DNA of 64,000 bases from Streptomyces actinomycinicus. Lineage in GTDB: Bacteria; Actinomycetota; Actinomycetes; Streptomycetales; Streptomycetaceae. A program made the translations under genes and the position numbers. The notes beneath the pieces were generated by a model, which saw only the letters and a list, made by a program, of their open reading frames with translations, made no database searches and was not told the DNA's origin. The DNA is taken from positions 1 to 64,000 of the forward strand of contig NZ_JAERRK010000005.1 in assembly GCF_016741775.1 (NCBI RefSeq). The letters run 5' to 3'. Positions 26,840 to 36,200 of this stretch are shown one piece after another (positions within the stretch are counted from its first letter, which is position 1; the number at the start of each line of letters is the position of its first letter).

Positions 26840-27435
26840 CGGACTCCTTGTGCGGCGGCGCCGTGGTGGGCGCCGAAGGCGTGGGCGAATTCGGTGGTCA
26901 TGCGCCCGACGGTGGACAGCTGCTCCCGGGCACGCGCACCGCGCCCGTTCTCCGCGGTCAGCGCGACGCCGAGCGGCACCGGCCAGGCGCGCAGGGCGTG
27001 CACGATGGAGCGCAGCGCGGCCATCGTGGTGCCCCCGGACTGCGAGCCGTCGCAGCTGACCACACAGCCCACCGCCCTGCCGTGCAGGTAGGGCCGGTGG
27101 TCGTCGCGCAGGTCCTCCAGGAAGTCGAGGGCGTTCTTCAGCAGCGCGGCGACTCCTCCGTGGTAGCTGGGGGTGGCCAGGACCACGCCGTCCGCGCGGG
27201 CCAGCAGGGTCAGCATGTGCCGGACCGCGGGGCCGCGTTCGCGGTGGTGCGGCAGGAACAGCGGAAGCGTCCCGAGGAAGGCGCCGTCGAACTTCACCGT
27301 GCGGGCACCGGACTCCTCGGCGCCCCGCAGGGCCAGGGACAGCGCCCAGTCGGTGGTGGAGTCCGCCCGGCCGGTGCCGCCCACGCCCACCACCAGGGGC
27401 CCGTCACCCCCGGTGGTCGTCCCGATGCCGTTCAC
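26836..27435 (-). CDS. NAD(P)H-dependent FMN reductase
   Basis: 199-residue flavodoxin-like reductase: GVGGTGRADSTTDWALSLAL (phosphate loop), then FLPHH, ADGVVLATPSYHGGVAALLKNALDFLEDL and GGTTMAALRSIVHALRAW. GTG at 27435 overlaps the MbtH stop (GTGA), and the 3' end overlaps the carboxylase gene by 4 bases. It most plausibly provides reduced flavin for the luciferase-like monooxygenase domain inserted in the second NRPS, which as a member of that superfamily needs FMNH2 from a partner. That partnership is inference. Confidence 0.9.
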   Translation of the reverse strand: MNGIGTTTGGDGPLVVGVGGTGRADSTTDWALSLALRGAEESGARTVKFDGAFLGTLPLFLPHHRERGPAVRHMLTLLARADGVVLATPSYHGGVAALLKNALDFLEDLRDDHRPYLHGRAVGCVVSCDGSQSGGTTMAALRSIVHALRAWPVPLGVALTAENGRGARAREQLSTVGRMTTEFAHAFGAHHGAAAQGVR

Positions 27436-27644
27436 CGGCCGGCGGTGCGCAGACTCAGTGGCCGCATGTCGGTCCACACCGCCTCGATGTGCTCCAGGCA
27501 CTCGGCCCGGCGACCGGAGAACCCGGCCCGGCGCCAGCCCCCGGGGACCGGCAGGCCGGTGTCCCAGACGGCGTACTGCTCCTCGTCGTTGACGACCACC
27601 ACGTATTCCGCGGCGTCGGTGTGTTCGGTGTGCTCGGCGGTCAT
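27432..27644 (-). CDS. MbtH-like protein
   Basis: 70 residues with the family signature: NDEEQYAVWDTGLPVPGGW, then CLEHIEAVWTDMRPLSLR (invariant Trp residues present). These small proteins bind and activate NRPS adenylation domains. ATG at 27644, GGGAG 7 bases upstream. Its stop overlaps the flavin reductase start, so it belongs to the leftward NRPS-PKS operon. Confidence 0.95.
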   Translation of the reverse strand: MTAEHTEHTDAAEYVVVVNDEEQYAVWDTGLPVPGGWRRAGFSGRRAECLEHIEAVWTDMRPLSLRTAGR

Positions 27645-27669
27645 GTCCGTCTCCCTCGGCTGGTCCTGG

Positions 27670-28905
27670 CTACTTCCGTGTGTCCTTGACGATCCGGCCG
27701 CCCTTGACCACCAGGACCACGCGGTCCGGGTCGTCGAAGAGTTCCGGCTCGGCGAGCGGGTCGAAGTCCACCGCGATCAGGTCGGCGAGCTTGCCGCTCT
27801 CGACGGAACCGATCCGGTCCGCGACGCGCATGATGCGGGCGTTGACCGAGGTGGCGGACATGATGGCCTCGCGGGCCCCGAGGACGCGCGCCTTGAGGGC
27901 GATCTCCAGTCCGCGCCGGTTCTGGTTCGGCCCGATGAGATCGGAGCCCGACCCGATGGGCACGCCCGCGGCGCGCGCGGCGAGCAGAGCGTCGGTCATG
28001 CCCTGGAGGGTGTCGCCGACCCGGCAGCGGATCTGCTCCGGCAGCCCGTGCTGGTCGAAGTTCTCCTCCAGCACCTTGGCGATGGCCAGGGTCGGCACCA
28101 GGCTCACACCGCGCTCGGCCATCATCGCGGCCGTCGCCTCGTCGATCCCGGTGCCGTGCTCGACGCACTCCACCCCGGCGCCGACGGCATTGCGGACCCC
28201 GGCGACGTTGTGGGCGTGCACCGTGACGTAGGTGTGCCGGGCGTGCGCCTCGGCGACGGCGGCGGCGATCTCCTCGACCGTGAACTGTGTGTCGTCCAAC
28301 GAGTCCGAAAGGGAGACCACCCCTCCCGTGACGGCCATCTTGAGGAAGGACGCCCCCTGCCGGAAGCACTCCCTGGCGGCCTTGCGCACCTCGTCGCAGC
28401 CGTCCGAGATGCGGCCCACGGCGGTGAGCCCGCGGACCCGGAAGTGGAAGGTGGCGTCCGGCGGCAGGAAGGGCGACCCCAGGTGCCCGTGGCCGCCGCC
28501 CTGGACCAGCGGGGACGCCGAGGCCCAGATGCGCGGCCCCGGCACCAGGCCCCGGCCGACGGTGCGCAGGACGCCGTGGTCGATGCCGCCGCAGTCGCGC
28601 ACCGCGGTGAATCCGGCGTCCAGGGTCTGGCGCAGGGTGCGGAAGATGTCGGCGGCCCGTTCGGCGACGGACAGCTCCATGTTGAGCACCGCCCGGGTCT
28701 CGCTGGAGTGCCCGATGTGCACGTGCGCGTCGATGAGACCGGGCAGCAGGGTCAGTCCGCCCAGGTCCAGCACGTCGGCGTCACCGACCGGCCCGCGGTC
28801 GTGGACCGCGCCGATCCGGTCGTCCTCGATGCGGACCGCGCCGCCGCGGACGGGGTCGTTGCCCAGACCGTCGAGGACGGTGGCTCCGGTCAGCAGCAGT
28901 GTCAT
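27670..28905 (-). CDS. Amidohydrolase-superfamily metal-dependent hydrolase
   Basis: 411 residues. Metal-binding HVH (GLIDAHVHIGHSS), a likely carboxylated or bridging Lys in ASFLKMAVTGG, later His in TVHAHNVAG and EHGTGID, and Asp in GSGSDLIGPN; the C-terminus has the small beta-sandwich return (GSVESGKLADLIAVDFDP). It resembles imidazolonepropionase/Xaa-Pro-dipeptidase-type amidohydrolases. It starts one base after the PKS stop, so it is co-translated with the assembly line and may hydrolyse or cyclise the released product. No specific substrate can be read. Confidence 0.92.
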   Translation of the reverse strand: MTLLLTGATVLDGLGNDPVRGGAVRIEDDRIGAVHDRGPVGDADVLDLGGLTLLPGLIDAHVHIGHSSETRAVLNMELSVAERAADIFRTLRQTLDAGFTAVRDCGGIDHGVLRTVGRGLVPGPRIWASASPLVQGGGHGHLGSPFLPPDATFHFRVRGLTAVGRISDGCDEVRKAARECFRQGASFLKMAVTGGVVSLSDSLDDTQFTVEEIAAAVAEAHARHTYVTVHAHNVAGVRNAVGAGVECVEHGTGIDEATAAMMAERGVSLVPTLAIAKVLEENFDQHGLPEQIRCRVGDTLQGMTDALLAARAAGVPIGSGSDLIGPNQNRRGLEIALKARVLGAREAIMSATSVNARIMRVADRIGSVESGKLADLIAVDFDPLAEPELFDDPDRVVLVVKGGRIVKDTRK

Positions 28906-28906
28906 G

Positions 28907-31900
28907 TCAGTTCTCCCTTGCGCGCGGGCGCGTGGTGGCGGAGGCCTCGGTGCCTGACGGGTCCTGGGGCGGGGGCAGCAGCCCCCGGCGTACGAAGAAG
29001 CCGAGCATCCGGGTGAAGTAGCGGCCGTCCAGGGCGGGTGCCGCGTCGAGTTCGGCCCCGGCGTGCGCCCGGACGCCGGCGCAGTCCATCACCGGCATCC
29101 GGCGGTCGGGCACTTCGCCGATCATGGCCAGCAGCGGTGCCAGGGCGTTGTCGTCGCCCTCGCTCTCGACGCGTTCGACGAGTGCCGTGCGCCAGGCGTC
29201 GAACGCGACGCTGCGGACGGGGAAGCCGTGGGCCCGGATGTGTTCGAAGATGTCGTCCCAGGCCAGCGGCCGGGGGTCGATGGTGTGGTAGGTGCGGCCG
29301 AGGGCGCCCGGCCGCAGGGACAGGGTGACGACGAGCCGTGCGAGGTGGTCGACGGTGCCGACGGACAGCGCGTACCGGCGCCGCGGGGCCAGGCCGAGTT
29401 GCACACAGCCCTGGATGACCTTGGTGATGTAGTCCTCGCTGTTGGCGGCACCGCTGCGCGCGTCGGGCAGGACCCCGCCGGCCCGGTAGACGGAGACGGG
29501 GACGCCGCGTTCGCGGGCGAGGCCGATGATCCCCTCGGCGACCCATTTGCTCTGGCTGTAGGCGGTGTCGTGACCGACGGGCGGCGGCAGCGGGTCGTCC
29601 TCGCGGATGCGATCGGCGTCACCGAGCATCGCGCCGGCGAGCACGGCGAGGGTGGAGATGTGGTGGACCGGCTTGAGCCGCTTGCGGGTGGCGAGCCGCA
29701 GGATCTCCTGGGTGCCGAGGACGTTGGCGGCTTTCAGGGCGCGGTAGGGGCGCACGAAGTTCACCCAGGCACCGCAGTGGTGGACGGCGTCGATCCGGTC
29801 GGCCAGTTCGTCGAAGGCGGCCTCGTCCAGCCCGAGTCGTGGCCGGGCCAGGTCACCGGTGACGACCCGCAGGCGGGGGCTGTCGCCGCCTGGCAGACCG
29901 TAGGAGGCCAGGGCCGCGCGGATCCGTTCGCGGCCTTCCTCGGCGGACCGGGCACGTACGAGGCAGACGACGTCGGCCGGGGTCTGCCGCAGCAGTTCGG
30001 CGCAGAGGAAGGCTCCGACGAACCCGGTGGCTCCGGTGAGCAGGACGGCCCGGAGCGGCCGCTGCGGGTCCGGCGCCGGGAGCCCCTCGGCGGTGATGTC
30101 CTCGTCGAGCGTGACCTCGGCGTCGAGATCGGGGCCCTCGGGCGCGGGTCGTCCTTCGCCCGCGAGAATCCGGTCCACGAGTTCCGCCAGGGAGGCGACC
30201 GTGGGGGCGCCCAGGACGTCGCGGGCGCTGAGCGCGGTGGCGCCCGCGCGGCGCAGCTGACGGGTCGCCTGAGTCACCATCAGGGAGTGCGCCCCGAGGT
30301 CGAAGACGTCCTCGTCGACGCCGATCGCCTCCAGGCCCAGCAGGTCGCACCAGATGCGCGCCACCTGCCGTTCGCGCTCGGTGCGGGGTGTGCCGTTCCG
30401 GTCCGGCGGCTCGTTGCGCCCCTGTGGCCGGGCCTCGGGCGAGGCGGCGGACACGGGTACGGCCTCGGACTCGGGCGCGGCGGCGGACACGGGTACGGCG
30501 TCGGAGTCGGATACGGCGGTGGGCTCCGGCGGCACCTGCCGAGGGAGGGTGCCGCCGTGCTCCACCCAGTGCCGTGGCCCGGCGAACTCGCGCCCGGGCA
30601 GCGGGACGCGGCGCGGTACGGCGGCGCCGTGGAACGCCCTCCAGTCCAGGGGGACGCCGGACTGCCACAGCCGGCCCACGGCGGTCACCAGGTGCGCAAG
30701 GTCGGGCAGCGGGTCCCGGGGCAGCCCCATGGTGGGCACGGCCACGGGGGCGGGGGCCAGCTGCTGGACCGTGGCCAGCTGGGTCAGTGCCCGCCCCGGG
30801 CCTACCTCGACCAGCACGCGGCCGGGCCGGTCGAGCACCGTACGCAGTCCGTCGGCGAAACGGACCGGCTGCCGCAGGTGCCGCGCCCAGTGGCCGGGGT
30901 CCTTCGCCTGCGCGTCGTCGATCCAGTCGCCGGTGACACCGGACACGAACGGGATGCCGGGGGACGACGGGCGCAGGGCGGACAGCCGCTCGGTGAACTC
31001 CGGCAGGTACGGCTCGACCATCCACGAGTGGCTCGCCACCGGCACGCCGACCTTGCGGCAGTCCACGTCCTCGGCCCGCAGCCGGGTCAGCAGTGCGGCG
31101 ACGTCCTCGTCGGGCCCGGAGACGACGGTCAGTTCCGGCGCGTTGACGGCGGCGACCGACAGCCGGTCCCCCAGCAGGGGCAGCAGCCGCTCCTCGGGGA
31201 GTGCGACGACGAGCATCCGGCCCGGCGGCATCGCGGCGAACAACTCGCCGCGGGCCCGGGTGATCTCGAGCGCCTCGGGCAGGGTGAGGACGCCCGAGAG
31301 GGCCGCGGCGACGTACTCGCCGAGACTGTGTCCGATCATCGCGGCCGGGCGGACGCCCCAGGCCATGAGCTGCCGGGCCAGCGCGTACTCCACGGTGAAC
31401 AGCGCGCAGACCGCGCCCGCGCCCTGAGCGCGCCCCATGGTGGCCGCCCCGCTCACCAGCTGGCGCCCCTCCAGTGGGGGGAAGGCCGAGGGGAACAGCA
31501 GACGCCTGAGGTCGAAGCCGAGCCGGTCCCCGAGCAGGTCCGCGCACCGGTCCACCTCCTCGCGGAAGACCGGTTCGGCGCGGTAGACGTCGAGCCCCAT
31601 GTCGGGGTGCTGCATGCCGCCGCCGGGGAACATGAAGACGGCCTCGTGGACGCCCTCCGGCGCCGGGCGGACGGCCAGCCGGCCCGGGTCGGTGCCGCGC
31701 AGGGCGTCCACGGCGTCGCGGCGGTCGCGGCAGACCGCGAACCCGCGCACCGCGAAGGCCCTGCGGCCCTCCTGGAGGGTGAACGCCACGTCGTGCAGCG
31801 GGAGTCCGGCACCGGGGCCGTCCAGGTGGCCGGCGAGGCCGGCCGCGCCGGACGTGACGGCCTGCCGGGTGTCGCCGGACACCGGCAGCAGCTGCCAGGG

Positions 31901-33244
31901 GCGTGCCGGGGCGGCGGGCCGCGGCACCCGGGGGGCCTGTTCGAGCACGACGTGGGCGTTGGTGCCGCCGACACCGAAGGCGCTGACTCCCGCCCGTCGC
32001 GGGCCGTCCGGCCGCCAGGCCCTGGCCGCCGTCGGGACGTGGAACGGCGTCCGGTCCAGGCGCAGTTCCGGGTTGGGCGTATGGAATCCGACCGTGGGCG
32101 GGATGATGCCGTGGTGCACGGCCAGGGCCGCGCGCATCAGGCCGGCGGCGCCCGCGGCCGCGTCCAGGTGCCCGATGTTCGCCTTGACCGAGCCGAGCGC
32201 GCAGTGTCCGCCCGTGTCGCCGAACGCCTGCGCCAGGGCGGTCACCTCGATGGGGTCGCCGACCCGGGTGGCCGTGCCGTGCGCCTCCACGTAGCCCACG
32301 GTCGCCGGGTCGACGCCGGCCAGGGCGAGCGCGGTGGCGACGACCCTGGCCTGCCCGTCCACGCTCGGCGCGGTGAAGCCCGCCTTGAGCGATCCGTCGT
32401 TGTTGACGGCGGAGCCCCGCACGACCGCGTATACGTGATCGCCGGCGGCGAGCGCGTCGGACAGCCGGCGCAGGACCAGCACCACGACGCCGTTGCCGGG
32501 CACGGTGCCCCGGGCCCCGGCGTCGAAGGGCCGGCAGTGGCCGTCGGCGCTGAACAGGCCGCTCTCCGCGACCGGGTAGCCGGCCTTCAGCGGTACGTTC
32601 ACGGTGACCCCGCCGGCCAGGGCGATGTCGCACTCGTGGCCCAGCAGCGACTGGCAGGCCACGTGGGTGGCGACCAACGAGGTCGAGCAGGCGCTCTGCA
32701 CCGTGTAGGCGGGCCCGTCCAGGTCGAGGAGGTGGGCGACGCGGGTGGCGAGGAAGTCCTTGTCGTTGTAGATGCGTGCGGCCGCGGCCAACGGGGACCG
32801 CTGGAAGCGGGGGTTGGTGGACAGGTTCGCGGTGAGGTACTTGTTCATGAACGAGCCGGCGAAGACACCGACCGGCGCGTTGACGCGTGCCGGGTCGTAG
32901 CCGCTGTTCTCGAAGGCCGCCCACGCGGTCTCGCAGAAGAGCCGGTGCTGGGGGTCCATGGCCGCGGCCTCGGCGGGGCCGATCCCGAAGAAGGCGGCAT
33001 CGAACCGGTCGGCGTCGGGCAGGTGCCCGGACACCGGCACATGGTCGGGGTCGTCGGCCACCGCCGGGTCGACCCCCGCGGCCAGGAGTTCCTCCCGGCC
33101 GAACCGGGTGAGGGACTCCACTCCCTCGCGCATGTTGTGCCAGAAGGTGTCCGCGTCACGGGCCCCGGGGACCCGGCAGCCCAGTCCGATGAGGGCCACC
33201 GCCTCGATGTCCTCGTCGGCGCCGTCTCGTCGCCCGTCGGTCAT
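28907..33244 (-). CDS. Type I PKS module with reductive release (KS-AT-ACP-R)
   Basis: 1445 residues. KS: active Cys 186 (VQSACSTSL), His 322 (EAHGTAT) and NIGH 356-359. AT: Ser 640 in GHSLGEY; the specificity segment reads VASHS (about 736-740), neither the malonyl HAFH nor the methylmalonyl YASH type. ACP: Ser 987 in the unusual DLGAHSL. Terminal thioester reductase of the Rossmann/SDR class: TGATGFVG at 1070-1077 and a YSQSK catalytic pair, as in NRPS/PKS R domains. No KR, DH or ER. It should add one extender unit and release the chain as aldehyde or alcohol. It overlaps the preceding NRPS by 4 bases and is the last assembly-line protein of the operon. Confidence 0.95.
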   Translation of the reverse strand: MTDGRRDGADEDIEAVALIGLGCRVPGARDADTFWHNMREGVESLTRFGREELLAAGVDPAVADDPDHVPVSGHLPDADRFDAAFFGIGPAEAAAMDPQHRLFCETAWAAFENSGYDPARVNAPVGVFAGSFMNKYLTANLSTNPRFQRSPLAAAARIYNDKDFLATRVAHLLDLDGPAYTVQSACSTSLVATHVACQSLLGHECDIALAGGVTVNVPLKAGYPVAESGLFSADGHCRPFDAGARGTVPGNGVVVLVLRRLSDALAAGDHVYAVVRGSAVNNDGSLKAGFTAPSVDGQARVVATALALAGVDPATVGYVEAHGTATRVGDPIEVTALAQAFGDTGGHCALGSVKANIGHLDAAAGAAGLMRAALAVHHGIIPPTVGFHTPNPELRLDRTPFHVPTAARAWRPDGPRRAGVSAFGVGGTNAHVVLEQAPRVPRPAAPARPWQLLPVSGDTRQAVTSGAAGLAGHLDGPGAGLPLHDVAFTLQEGRRAFAVRGFAVCRDRRDAVDALRGTDPGRLAVRPAPEGVHEAVFMFPGGGMQHPDMGLDVYRAEPVFREEVDRCADLLGDRLGFDLRRLLFPSAFPPLEGRQLVSGAATMGRAQGAGAVCALFTVEYALARQLMAWGVRPAAMIGHSLGEYVAAALSGVLTLPEALEITRARGELFAAMPPGRMLVVALPEERLLPLLGDRLSVAAVNAPELTVVSGPDEDVAALLTRLRAEDVDCRKVGVPVASHSWMVEPYLPEFTERLSALRPSSPGIPFVSGVTGDWIDDAQAKDPGHWARHLRQPVRFADGLRTVLDRPGRVLVEVGPGRALTQLATVQQLAPAPVAVPTMGLPRDPLPDLAHLVTAVGRLWQSGVPLDWRAFHGAAVPRRVPLPGREFAGPRHWVEHGGTLPRQVPPEPTAVSDSDAVPVSAAAPESEAVPVSAASPEARPQGRNEPPDRNGTPRTERERQVARIWCDLLGLEAIGVDEDVFDLGAHSLMVTQATRQLRRAGATALSARDVLGAPTVASLAELVDRILAGEGRPAPEGPDLDAEVTLDEDITAEGLPAPDPQRPLRAVLLTGATGFVGAFLCAELLRQTPADVVCLVRARSAEEGRERIRAALASYGLPGGDSPRLRVVTGDLARPRLGLDEAAFDELADRIDAVHHCGAWVNFVRPYRALKAANVLGTQEILRLATRKRLKPVHHISTLAVLAGAMLGDADRIREDDPLPPPVGHDTAYSQSKWVAEGIIGLARERGVPVSVYRAGGVLPDARSGAANSEDYITKVIQGCVQLGLAPRRRYALSVGTVDHLARLVVTLSLRPGALGRTYHTIDPRPLAWDDIFEHIRAHGFPVRSVAFDAWRTALVERVESEGDDNALAPLLAMIGEVPDRRMPVMDCAGVRAHAGAELDAAPALDGRYFTRMLGFFVRRGLLPPPQDPSGTEASATTRPRAREN

Positions 33245-36200
33245 GTGTCCCTCCGCTCCCGTCGCAGCTTGCCGTGGCGGCTTCGGGCCCGGGCCTGCCG
33301 CGCGGCGTGCTGCCGCGCCCCGTCCCGCAGGGCCTCGCGCGTCCCGGCGTGCCCGTCCGTGGCGTCCGCGAACGCCGTGGCGAGCGCGCGCACGGTGGGG
33401 TGGCGGAAGATGTCCACCAGCGTCAGGCTCTCGCCGAGCACCGGTTGCAGCCGCGTCCGGGCCTGCACGGCGAGCAGGGAGTTGCCGCCGCGCTCGAAGA
33501 AGTTGTCGGTCACGCCCAGCCGCTCGACCCTGAGCACGCCGGCGAGGACCTCGGCGATGCGCCGCTCCAGGTCGCTGCCCGGGGGTTCGCCGGACGTGGT
33601 GCCGCGCGGCCGGGGCGCGGGCAGGGCCGCCTTGTCGACCTTGCCGTTCGGGGTCAGCGGCAGCGCGTCGAGCAGGACGATCTCGGCGGGGACCATGTGG
33701 GCGGGCAGGGCGCCGGCGGTGTGCGCCGTCAGCTCGGCGGTGTCCGGGGTGCGTCCGGCCGCGGTGGCGACGGCGCAGTAGGCCACGAGCCTGGCGTGAT
33801 TCCCCTCTCCGAGGACCGTGACGGCCGCCGCGCGCACGGCCGGGTGCTCGCGCAGGACGTTCTCGATCTCGCCCGGTTCGATCCGGTGGCCGTGCAGCTT
33901 GACCTGCTGGTCGAGCCGGCCGAGGAATTCCAGCCGGCCGTCGGCGCGCCGCCGCACCAGGTCACCCGTGCGGTACAGGCGCCCGCCGTCCCCGGCGAAG
34001 GGGTCCGGCAGGAAGCGCTCGGCGGTCAGGGCGGGCCGGCCCAGGTAGCCGCGGACGATCCCGGGGCCGCCGAGCAGCAGTTCGCCCGGGCTGCCGAGCG
34101 GAGCGGGCCGCAGCCGGGCGTCGACGACGTGGGCCCGGGCTGCGGGCAGGGAGGTTCCGATGGTCACCGGGCCGGTTTCGTCGATCGCCGCGGCACTCGC
34201 CCACACCGTGGCCTCGGTGGGGCCGTACATGTTGTACGCCCGTCCCGGCAGCAGCTCGGCGAGGTCCCGGGCGAGCGGGCCGGCCAGGGCCTCACCGCCC
34301 ACCAGCAGCCGGTCGAGTCCGGCGAGCGCGTCGCGGGCCCCGGGGTCGGCGGCCAGGACGCCGGCGAGCGAAGGGGTGCACTGCAGATGGGTGACCCCGT
34401 GCCGGACGAGCTGGCGGCCGATCGGCTCGTCGGCGCGGGCCCTGCGCCGGCGGTCCTCGGACAGCTCCCGCACCCTGGGCAGGAACGCCAGCGACGCGAG
34501 CACCTCGTCCGGGGGCACGCCGAAGTCGATGAGGCAGGCGATCTCGTCGACGCCGACGCCCTTGAGGCGGTCGACGACGTCGGCGCAGTGCTCCGGCGTG
34601 CCCAGGAGTCCCGAGGTCTCGAAGAAACGCTCGAAGGCACGTTCCACGAGGGCGTCGAGTTCCGCCTCGGGCAGCAGCCGGGGGTCCGTCTCCCGGCCCA
34701 GGGCCTCGCCGAGTCCGGAGAGCAGGTCGAAGGAGGACTTGATGTACGCGCACAGCGGTGCCCGCACCGTCTCGCGTACGGCGTCGGTGTCGGCGCCCAC
34801 GAAGGTGTGCAGCATCAGGCTGACGTGCCCGTCACCGGGATGCCCGGCCTCCCGCCAGGCCGCCCGGTAGAGGCGGACCTTCTCGGCCAGTTGGTCGGCG
34901 GTGTGGCCCAGCAGGTGGGTGAGCAGGCCGGCGCCGGCCTCACCGGCCAGGCGGAAGGTCTCGGGACTGCGTGCGCTGGTGATCCACAGCGGCAGGTCGG
35001 GCTGGAGGGGCGGCGGGAAGATCCGCACCTCGCTGTCCTTGCCGATGCCGTTGCGGCGGGTGACGGTGCCGCCTCGCCACAGGGACCGCAGTTCGGTCAG
35101 GGCCTGCAGCATCCGCTCCTTGCGGTCGCGGTAGCGGTCGGGGGCGAGGACGAAGTCGTCCGGCTGCCAGCCGGAGGCGACGGAGATGCCCGCCCGGCCG
35201 CCGGAGAGGTGGTCGACGACCGCCCACTCCTCGGCCACCCGGATGGTGTCGTGCAGCGGCAGGACGACCGATCCCGCCCGGACGGCGACGCGCTCGGTGA
35301 CGGCGGCCACGGCGGCGGCGGTGACCGCCGGGTTGGGGTAGAGACCGCCGAAGCTGTGGAAGTGGCGCTCGGGTGTCCACACGGCGGTGAAGCCGTTGGC
35401 GTCGGCGAACCGCGCGCCCTCGAGCAGCAGCCGGTAGGCCGCCGAGGCCCCCGCGTGGTCGGGACTTCCGCCGAAGTAGAACAGGCTGAAGCCGACGGCC
35501 CGGGTCTGGTCCGCCGCGGTCACCGCCACACCGCCCGTGCCCGCGGTGACGGCGGTCGGTTCGTCGCCGCGCACGACGATCCGGTGCCCTCGCGTCAGCG
35601 GCCACAGCAGTTCCAGCACGGAGATGTCGAAGGACATCGAGGTGACGGCGAGCCAGGTCGCACCGGGACCGGCGTCGCCCAGCCGCCGGTCCATGGCGGA
35701 CAGGAACCAGGACAGGTTGGCGTGCGTCACCATGACGCCCTTGGGCCGGCCGGTCGAGCCCGAGGTGTAGATGACGTAGGCGAGCCGTTCGCCCGCCGGG
35801 GCGGGGTCTTCCCGGTCCGCCGCCGTGGCCTGCGCGTCCTGCGGTGCCGGGTCGTCCGTCAGCAGCGGTACGGCCGCGGTGCGGGGGAGCCGGTGCACCA
35901 GCCCGCGCCGGGTCAGGACGATCGGTGTCCGGGAGTCCTCGACCATGAGGGCGAGGCGCTGCGCCGGGTAGGCCGGGTCGAGGGGGAGGTAGGCGCCACC
36001 CGCCTTGAGCACGGCCAGGAGCGCCACGACGAGCTGCGGGGAGCGGTCGAGGCAGACGCCCACGGGGGTGTCGGCCCGCACCCCGGCGGCACGCAGTCGA
36101 TCCGCCAGCTCGTCGGACTGCCGGTCGAGCAGGCGGTAGGTGAGCGGTGCGCCCCCGTCCTGGGCGGCGGCCTCCACGGCGACGGCGTCCGGGGTGCGGC

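Noticed and set aside
29063..33781. Long plus-strand frame opposite the PKS gene
   Set aside because: Antisense shadow of the KS-AT-ACP-R gene; no recognisable family.
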